From: Persicaria tinctoria
Taxonomy: Eukaryota > Streptophyta > Magnoliopsida > Caryophyllales > Polygonaceae
Direction: 5' to 3'
Assembly (NCBI GenBank): GCA_037127255.1
Contig: JBANSL010000018.1
Span: 22,355,175 to 22,419,174 of the forward strand
Length of the DNA stretch: 64,000 nt
In this document: piece by piece, positions 57,115 to 64,000 of the stretch
Position numbering within the stretch: the stretch's first letter is position 1
Layout: every line of letters starts with the position of its first letter
The notes under the pieces: generated by a model
What the model saw: the letters and a program-made list of their open reading frames with translations, nothing else
Told to the model about the DNA's origin: nothing
The model's database searches: none
Program-made: the position numbers and the translations under genes

Positions 57115-57431
57115 TGTCGTTACAAGTCACAGAAAAAAGAAATCTCCACCAGACATAACACGCAATAAGATGAAATTAGAGAGTCCAAATACAATTGATT
57201 TAGTATAACATTCCTAACATCTCAAAAAAGTACTCACTCCATCTCACAATTAATCTCATTTTAAGTGTTAAAAACTCTATAGAATATATATTTTTATTTT
57301 AAGGGAAAATTGCATAAAATAGCACGAACTTTGAGAGTGGTTGCACCCAGTGGCACAAACTTTAAAAAATACAAAAATAATCACCAACTTTGGAGTTTAG
57401 TTGCGGTCAGTGGCATATATCCCATATCTCG

Positions 57432-58432
57432 CTAGTGGGGGTGATTACATGGATTTTTTTTAATTAAAAAGGCATATAGCGAGATATGAATTAGTGAGAA
57501 TGCTTACATGGATTTTTTTTGTTTAAAATTATAATACATAAAAGATATGCCCAAATTATGAAACTAGCTAGGTTCCATTTTTATTTTTTATTTCATATAA
57601 TTTCAAATCAAAGATAAGTGTGACAAATATAACATTTTCAAATTAAAATAACTAGTACCAAATTTTAATTTCCAAATGTTATATTTATAACAATTATCTT
57701 TGATTTGGAATTACATGAAATAAAATAAAATAAAATTGGAACCTAGCTAGTTTCATAATTTGGACACATCTTTGATCTCTTTTAATTTTTTTTAAAAAAA
57801 TCATGTAAGCATTCTCACTAATGTTGGAATGTTTACCAACATTTTATGTGGCTCGTGTGCTAGGTTTAATTGAGTATTTAGTCCATATATATTATGGTGT
57901 CCGATTTAATATAAAAGTCGAAACCGTGATGGATTGGTCTCGGTCAGAGAATTAAATCCAGGGGTAATTATGTATTCCCTCATCCCTTGCCTATATATAA
58001 TACACTAATGGATGGTTATCTCATTAAGGAATTTTAATAAGGAAATAAATGGGTCGACGGTTACGGAAAATAAATAAGAGAGCGATTACAGAATGTGAAA
58101 GGTTGCTCTCTTCTTTATATGCACGTTCACAAGTTTTCCCAAGCGTATTTGAAATTGACGAGAGAAGTCATAAAGGAGCCTAATCCATCATAGACAAAGA
58201 AAAGTGAAGGCTAAGGGGCGAGAAATCGATCGACGGTTTGCTTATTCCACTGCAAAGACGCTCATGGATCAAGGTTACTCTTCGGTATAGAATTAGGGTT
58301 TGAATTGTATGAAATCTAGATCCTGATTTGATTGATTTCATTATCGAAATCGATTGGAAATCTAACAACTAATTCATATCTTTCCATATGCCTTTTTAAT
58401 TAAAAAAAAATCCATGTAAATACCCTCACTAG
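57432..58432. repeat. Long palindrome (foldback element) interrupted by a solo LTR
   Basis: Arms 57432-57645 and, after removal of the solo LTR, 57675-58432 pair over about 200 bases each, with a spacer of about 30 bases around 57646-57675. Example: ATTAGTGAGAATGCTTACATGG at 57490 pairs with its complement ending at 57821, and ATTACATGGATTTTTTTTAATTAAAAAGGCATAT at 57443 pairs across the insertion with 58386-58420. No ORF. A foldback MITE or MULE-related end is possible. Confidence 0.8.
57822..58367 (+). mobile_element. Solo LTR, 546 bp, copia type
   Basis: TGTTGGAATG...AATCTAACA with a perfect ACTAA duplication (57817-57821 and 58368-58372). The termini form the short inverted repeat TGTTGGA/TCTAACA. 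A TATATATAA box lies near 57993. Removing it restores the palindrome. Confidence 0.85.
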
Positions 58433-59689
58433 TCCACATTAGCGACGGAGTAGGATTAAAAAACTATTTCCTATCTATTTTGTGGGGAATAATAAAATAA
58501 GGGTGGGTGTGGGTGCATGTTCTCCTCCGGCTTTTACCCCGCGTAGATCATATCAGGCCCATAAAGGGTCCACTGTGAGGCCCAACTACAATGTGAAAGG
58601 GGCCCCCATTTTCCACCCACGGTGAGAGTTTCAGTTTGGAGTATAAAAGAATGCAAAACGCATATAAAACGCCAACTAATGATAAATTCGTGCAATCACT
58701 TGCTTTAATTTTCTCCACCGCGTTCCACATTTCTGTGTTTTTTCACCATCAATTATGTGTGTTTTTTTTTATATAAATATATATATATATAAACAAAGTA
58801 CAAATTACGTACGAGTTTGGGTACTAAAAAAATGTCACGTGGATGAAGAAAGTGAATTAGTTTATACCAAGTAAAATATTGTTAATTCTAATCAACTTAC
58901 TATTTAAACTAATTAAATTAACGATGAACCGGCCAAATACTAAGTTGAAACTATTATCGTGTTAGAAATTAATTAATTGATAACCAGAAAAAAAATTGTC
59001 TGTTACTGTGAATGCGATATTAATATGGGCGTTGATAAATTTGTTGCGTTTCAATCACAATTAATGCGCACGGCGTCGAGTTTGGGTAGCTATACTTGAT
59101 TAAAGCTCTAGCTTTATTAGTTTGAATTTTTTTATTTTTTTAAATTTCGATTCTACATTCAAGTTTGGACAAAATTTAAATCAAATCAACTTTTTAGCTA
59201 GTCAAATTAAAATAATAAGACTTGATCATATATTTGAGGCCATCAATAAGTTCAAAATAAAACCAAATATTGAATCGAGCTTTTCAATCTTTTTAAATTG
59301 AACCAAATTAAATCAACCTCTTGTAGTCACTCCAAATGTGTTGTCAATGTTCTCAAAAAAAAAAAAAAGTGTTGTCAACATGTTAAGAGTCACAATTTTG
59401 AACGAGGAGGAAAAACCCTTGTTAATGAGGAAGTATAATGCAGTAATTGTAGTTGATGTACAAATTAACGCTATCTGTTAATTAAAATGTGTCATTTTAG
59501 AGATTTATTCATTTTAAAAGAAAACAAATAAAAATACACTTATACACTTAATTATTACTCTACATTATTTTCACTTTATCAAAAACAATAACTACTATTT
59601 CTCTAATTATTACAAGTACAATAAAATATTATAGTATTACTCTACATTATATTAGGTGTACTTGCACACATTTAAACTTGTGAGCTTAG
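58433..59689. other. AT-rich spacer
   Basis: No gene recognised. TATAAA-like boxes near 58634 and 58662 are not followed by a plausible ORF. Confidence 0.45.
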
Positions 59690-61200
59690 TTTTAAAATGC
59701 AAAACATCCTCATGAAAGGTTACATTTTTTTGGAGTTATCACTTTAAAGCCATGGGCTGTATGAGTAACAGCTTGCAACCTTTAGTGCCTTCAGGATATC
59801 CTAACATGAATGCCTTTTGGGCCCTTGACAGTAACTTAATTACCTTGTTACACATGTTTGTACAGGGGCGGCCCTAGGGTGGGACGGGCGTACGCGGCCG
59901 CCCCACCTTTCGACCCACGTGCCCCGGGTTTTGGAAAATATATATATATATATAAGTGTTGTAATAAGTAAAACTAGGATGAATATAGAATTAATTAGTC
60001 TACTTTGCTTATTTGGTTGGTGGGAAGGAAGGAAACTAATGTTAGACCAAAGGTTGGGGCTTCAAGTCCCACTAGTCTCATTTTTTAAAATAAATTTCAC
60101 TTCCCTAAAAATAGCTTTTTTTATTATTTGTTCAACTTACACCACACTTTCTTTCTTTCTACCCCTTATTTAATTATATTCCCACTTCCCGACTTTCCTA
60201 TTATATACAAATTATCTAGCTATAACTAATTAAACCCCATAAAATTGTTGGAATTAGCCTCTTTTTTAAAAAAATAAAAAATTGCCTCCCTCAAAAAAGT
60301 TTTTTTTTTATTCTTTCTTCAACTTGTACCTACTCTCTATGTTTCTACCTCCTTATTTAATTATGTTTCCACTTCTCGAGCTCCCTACTATATACAAATT
60401 ATCTAGCTATAAATTAATTAAACCCCATAAAATTGGTGAAATTATGATTTGATTATGAGAATAAATTTTGTGAAATTTTCATTAGAGTTTTGATTTTGAG
60501 AATAAATTTTGTGTTTTAATTATTGTGTATGTGATTTTGAGAATGAAATTTATGAATTGAATTTGGCGTTTGTGAATTGAATTTGTGAAGCTTTATGCAA
60601 TATTTGTATTTTCGTAACCTACATATTCAAATTACAATTTCTATCATGTCTTTTGGAACCAAAAGATATTATAAAGTTGGTGAGTTTACAATCCTATCTA
60701 ATATGCAAAAACCTTGAATTTAACATGATTGAATTTCAATAAGTTTACACTCCTAAATATGACAAATGACTGAATTTCCAATGAATGGCGAGAAACAACT
60801 ATCATAGCAACAAAGTAAATGTAAGAAAATGTAAGCCTACTTTTCTATAATCCACTGCTAAGTTGAAGATTGTAGCTTAGGTAAAAGAGTTTATTCAATG
60901 CCAATATCTCAGTACACACTAGAAAATTTCGCCCCACCTTTCGGAGGATCCTGCGGCCGCCACTATGTGTGTAGGTAGTGCATCTAAAGGGCCTTAGGTG
61001 TGTCAAGCCAGACTTTTTCTCATTCCACATCTTCTAAGGAGTTTTAAACTCAACAACGAAAGATAGAGACCTATTTATGAGGTATGAGGCAATGTTAACT
61101 GTCTCACCCCATAAGTAAGGATTCATTCCAATACTAAAGAGCATGCACCTTATTTTTTTCAAGCAAAATCCCGCTCATTCTCTAAAAAATGTCATTTTGT
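59690..61200 (-). pseudogene. Copia integrase/linker remnant, split by a hAT and cut by a CACTA-like end
   Basis: On the minus strand 61165-60974 reads IRCMLFSIGMN..LWGETVNIASYLINRS, a stop, then KMWNEKKSGLTHLRPF, the integrase C-terminal part of copia. After the hAT (59863-60965) it resumes with AQKAFMLGYPEGTKGCKL (about 59840-59770). Upstream sequence is lost at 61200. Confidence 0.8.
59863..60965. mobile_element. Non-autonomous hAT element, 1103 bp
   Basis: Ends CAGGGGCGGCC and (reverse complement) TAGTGGCGGCC. Flanked by TGTTTGTA (59855-59862) and TGTGTGTA (60966-60973), an 8-bp duplication with one mismatch. Subterminal GGGCGGCCGC-type and CCACCTTTCG sequences recur at both ends. No transposase. 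Confidence 0.82.
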
Positions 61201-61219
61201 CACAAGTACAAAAACTAGA

Positions 61220-61640
61220 TTTTATGCCGGATATTTGAGCTATTTATGCCGGATATTTGAAAAGTTATCTCCGGGGTATAGGTAAATGTAATAAAAAAGG
61301 GGGCGTTTTATTTATGCCGGATATTTATATGACACGCCCGGCATAAATAATTGTGTGTTTTTTTACATGCAGTTATTTATGCCGGATATTAATGTCACAC
61401 GCCCGGCATAAATAATATTGGTGTTTTTTAAACATGCACTTATTTATGCCGGATATAAAAATCCACACGTCCGGCATAAATAATAGGGTGTTTTTATACA
61501 TAGAGTTATTTATGCCGGATATATCTAACACAAGTCCGGCATAAATGATGTTGTTCTTTTTCTGAAAAAAAAGCTCAGGCTATTTATGTCGGGTGTTAAA
61601 AATTCCAGATCCGGCATAAATACTAATTTTTTTTAAAATC
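61220..61640. repeat. Hairpin subterminal repeats (TTTATGCCGG family)
   Basis: About six units at roughly 60-bp spacing, most with TTATTTATGCCGGATAT facing CACGCCCGGCATAAATAA, so each unit folds on itself. Units start near 61230, 61308, 61374, 61440, 61506 and 61580. Confidence 0.85.
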
Positions 61641-62131
61641 TGATCGGTATATTATATGATCTATTATAACGGACGGTTTTCCAAGATATATAGTTTAATG
61701 TGATTTTGCAAGAGCACGTTTCAAATATCAATATAAACCCCCTGTTAAATGTCATAAAAAACATACATAAATATCATCCAAACCATAGCAACAACCACTA
61801 CAAATCCATTGTTTAAGTTGACCCACCAACATCACATTCGGGGTACATCATATGATAGAACTAAAATGTAAACATGCTAAAACAAAAGTTGTCTCTCATA
61901 AAGTAAAACGAAAGTAAGTGCATGGCCACATCCGGGTACATATCTTGATAGACGCTCGAGCTCACCAAATGAAAGTCATCTCTCGACGAGCACATGAACT
62001 TGAGACAACTTGTAGCTCACCTAAAATAAAAATCAGAAAGACATTGTTATGAAAGCTAATAGCTTGAGCTTATTACATTCCAATCGAGAGACCAACTTTC
62101 AAAATTAAGGATGTGCAAGGTAGATTCATAC

Positions 62132-62220
62132 CTAAAAATAAAGGTATGTAAGTAATCAAGCCACTCCTTTCGCAAGTCATCAATCTCGGCACATCTGTAC
62201 TTGCTACTCACATCAAACCA
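62132..62220 (-). pseudogene. Ulp1-like protease exon
   Basis: Bounded by AG acceptor and GT donor. Reads WFDVSSKY..AEIDDLRKEWLDYLHTFI, matching YFDDSPQEY..HIEDLYKEWLDFVETYI of the exon at 26208-26319. The catalytic exons were not recognised upstream (62221-62968), so it is partial or decayed. Confidence 0.6.
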
Positions 62221-62968
62221 CTGTTAAAGGCAACATTTTTATTAAGTTAACCAAACTAATTAAGTTATTAAAAAAAGAGTAATGTTAAAAGTAAAATAAA
62301 AAATCAAACACCTACTTTGGATGCTAGTGCTTATTCCAGCAAATTCGTGCAAGTACCGGAGCTCAACCTGTCATAGCAAATACAAGTCCAAGTTTATAGT
62401 ACCGCCCTTGAAGGCATACCAGCAAGCATGCTATAGTACACCTAAACCATGATTTCAAGTAGCTCATATTATTTACCTTGCCTGTCTAATCAGGAACAAC
62501 AAAGGTAACAATAGCGCCTTCAATCCTGGAGCAGGTTCATCAATTGTGAAGCTGCTGAAAACCTAAATATTCATCAAAAGGTTTGGAAACTGAGCGATTC
62601 ATATGAAAAGTATAACATAGGTCATCAATGAGAGAAAGTATGTAGTATGTACTGGATCAGGATAAACAAGATCAACCATTCCAGTCTCCCAATTACATAT
62701 GATCATCTATGTTCTTTTATTTCCTCTAGACAGGATCGTTAATATCCAACTAAATGAATCTTATGAATAATTCTATATAGTAGTCGGTCTATTGATTCTT
62801 TTATATGTCAATTAAGTTTTCTAATGACATTTGAAAGAGATGCTGCAACCTTTATTTTATTGTCAATAAGCAATCACAAATGAATTTCAAATCCAAGTGG
62901 GAATCTGGCACTAAATTTCTAAAACCAAAATCAATGGAAAATACGAAATGGAAAACTTTTTGACCTAC

Positions 62969-63046
62969 TTGAAGATGAGTTTTTATTGTATCAAGTGGAT
63001 ACAAAATTCCTTCAACAACCATAAAAGCAATGCCTCCAGCCACCAT
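62969..63046 (-). pseudogene. Single exon of a mitochondrial carrier, S-adenosylmethionine carrier-like
   Basis: A 78-base minus-strand exon with TATAG acceptor and GTAGG donor encodes MVAGGIAFMVVEGILYPLDTIKTHLQ. The P-X-D-X-X-K-T signature (PLDTIKT) is the mitochondrial carrier motif, and the AGG...E..LYP.DTIKT.LQ context is closest to SAM carriers. No neighbouring carrier exons were found, so I read it as a captured fragment inside the CACTA-like element. A complete gene continuing past 64000 is less likely but not excluded; an exon-like donor lies near 63898. Confidence 0.6.
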
Positions 63047-63348
63047 CTATAAAAACAAAATAGCAAGGAATTATACGAGTGTTTGAGTTGAGCAACTACA
63101 TCAAAATATCAGTAAGAAAATATATTTAAGCAAGTTCATTCAAATCTAAGCTAAACATAATCCTAAAAAACCCAAATTACAAAAAGTGTCACCATAATCC
63201 TAACAAAACTCAAATACCATGAATCTTCTTGTCTTTCAAAAAGAAATTTATTTCTTTTCTTTTAAGAAAAACCAAAAAGTGTGTCTAAAAGGAACCTTAG
63301 AAGGTAAGAAAAATAGCTTAAAACAGTTGAGGAAATATACATATCCAA

Positions 63349-63450
63349 TATGTTTGTCTTTCTTAGAAACAAGAGTACTTTCATGTAACAATCCTATGTA
63401 AATATGTTTGTCTTTCTTAGAAACAAGAGTACTTTCATGTAACAATATAA
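63349..63450. repeat. Tandem duplication, 54-bp period
   Basis: The stretch starting TATGTTTGTCTTTCTTAGAA occurs at 63349 and 63403, nearly identical. Confidence 0.9.
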
Positions 63451-64000
63451 ACATACCATGTATCAAACCGCTTAAACAAAATGCTTGGAGTACGAATTAG
63501 CTGATAAATACCATAGAAAGATCGTGGGAGATCAAAGTGGTCCTCTTCTCTAAAATGAGCAGAAGCCAAGCACTAATCTTGCCATTGTCGGGCACTATCT
63601 ACACTATACTTCAATGAATCTGCAAGTAGATTGGTATCTTTGTCATCAATCTAGTACACTATCAATGAAGCTCCATCCATTCATATTACGTAACTACAAA
63701 CATTGCATAAATTCCACTGATGCAGATCAATCTATCTAGTCTACTCAATTCAATTTCACCAAAAACAAATCAGAACTTATGGTCAATTGAAACCATGCAT
63801 TATCAAAGATAAAACCATTATAAAAAATACTCAGTGAAGCCTATGAATGGCTTTGATCTGATAAAAATGGAAGTCAGGGAAAAGACATTGATCTTACCTA
63901 TGAGATCCCAAGAACATGTTCCCAGTTCGAACAGCAAAGCAGATCAAGCTCAGCAGTCAGCAGTAGCTTTTGGGTGTGCAGCAATGGTTCGAAAATGCGC

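Larger units (their letters stand above)
61201..64000 (-). mobile_element. End of a CACTA-like element with Ulp1 exon and gene fragment, continues beyond window
   Basis: Starts CACAAGTACAAAAACTAG, similar to the CACTACAAGAAAA-type CACTA end, followed by hairpin subterminal repeats and, on the minus strand, an exon homologous to the C-terminal exon of the Ulp1 gene at 26208-26319. It truncates a copia integrase at 61200. The other end is outside the window. Confidence 0.55.

Noticed and set aside
58600..58800. Promoter with TATA boxes suggesting a gene
   Set aside because: No plausible coding sequence follows in either direction.
61220..61640. Possible CRISPR-like array of palindromic repeats
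   Set aside because: Units are diverged, AT-rich, in a plant transposon end, with no unique spacers of constant length; typical CACTA subterminal hairpins.

Overview
The window reads as nuclear DNA of a flowering plant, probably a eudicot. It has spliced genes with GT/AG introns, plant gene families (an RGG/STM1-N mRNA-binding protein, SCYL2, a defensin-like peptide, an AGO4-type fragment) and AT-rich spacers, and most of the sequence is nested Ty1-copia, Ty3-gypsy, hAT, CACTA, Helitron, MITE and SINE elements. I see no bacterial, organellar or CRISPR feature. The species cannot be fixed from sequence alone.

Layout. 1-2050: 5' two-thirds of an RGG-repeat mRNA-binding protein gene on the minus strand, with telo-box motifs upstream. 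2275-2733: a MITE. 4380-10140: a repeat region, possibly a decayed MULE, holding an (AG)32 tract and a 116-bp tandem array into which a 2.5-kb hAT element inserted. 10290-14840: remains of a Ty3-gypsy element (minus) split by a 3.3-kb solo LTR with perfect TCGGA target duplications. 15074-15555: an intron-bearing AGO4-like fragment. 16763-29627: an old copia element enclosing (i) a young 2.7-kb gag-protease-only copia with near-identical LTRs that carry four perfect heat-shock elements, and (ii) a CACTA-like element with a Ulp1-type protease gene. 29640-34855: a gypsy 5' end, a MITE and a Helitron cluster. 35868-36258: a compact two-exon defensin-like gene. 37461-42163: the 3' exons of an SCYL2 gene (5'-truncated, frameshifted) with a gag-only copia in one intron. 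42164-45750: Helitron end, SINE, TRIM copy. 45755-52616: a composite retroelement with three LTRs, flanked by GACTG duplications. 52622-55411: AT-rich spacer with a MITE. 55412-57114: a gag/RNase H deletion-derivative copia. 57432-58432: a long palindrome interrupted by a solo LTR. 59690-61200: a copia integrase remnant with a hAT inside. 61201-64000: one end of a CACTA-like element with a Ulp1 exon and a single exon resembling an S-adenosylmethionine carrier.

Genes likely to be functional as seen: the RGG protein gene (partial in the window) and the defensin-like gene. The gag-protease ORF at 18249-19649 is open and its element looks recently inserted. The other coding similarities are degraded element genes or gene fragments. 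Much of the interest lies in how insertions can be read exactly: in several places removing an insert plus one target duplication restores a repeat period, a palindrome or a reading frame.
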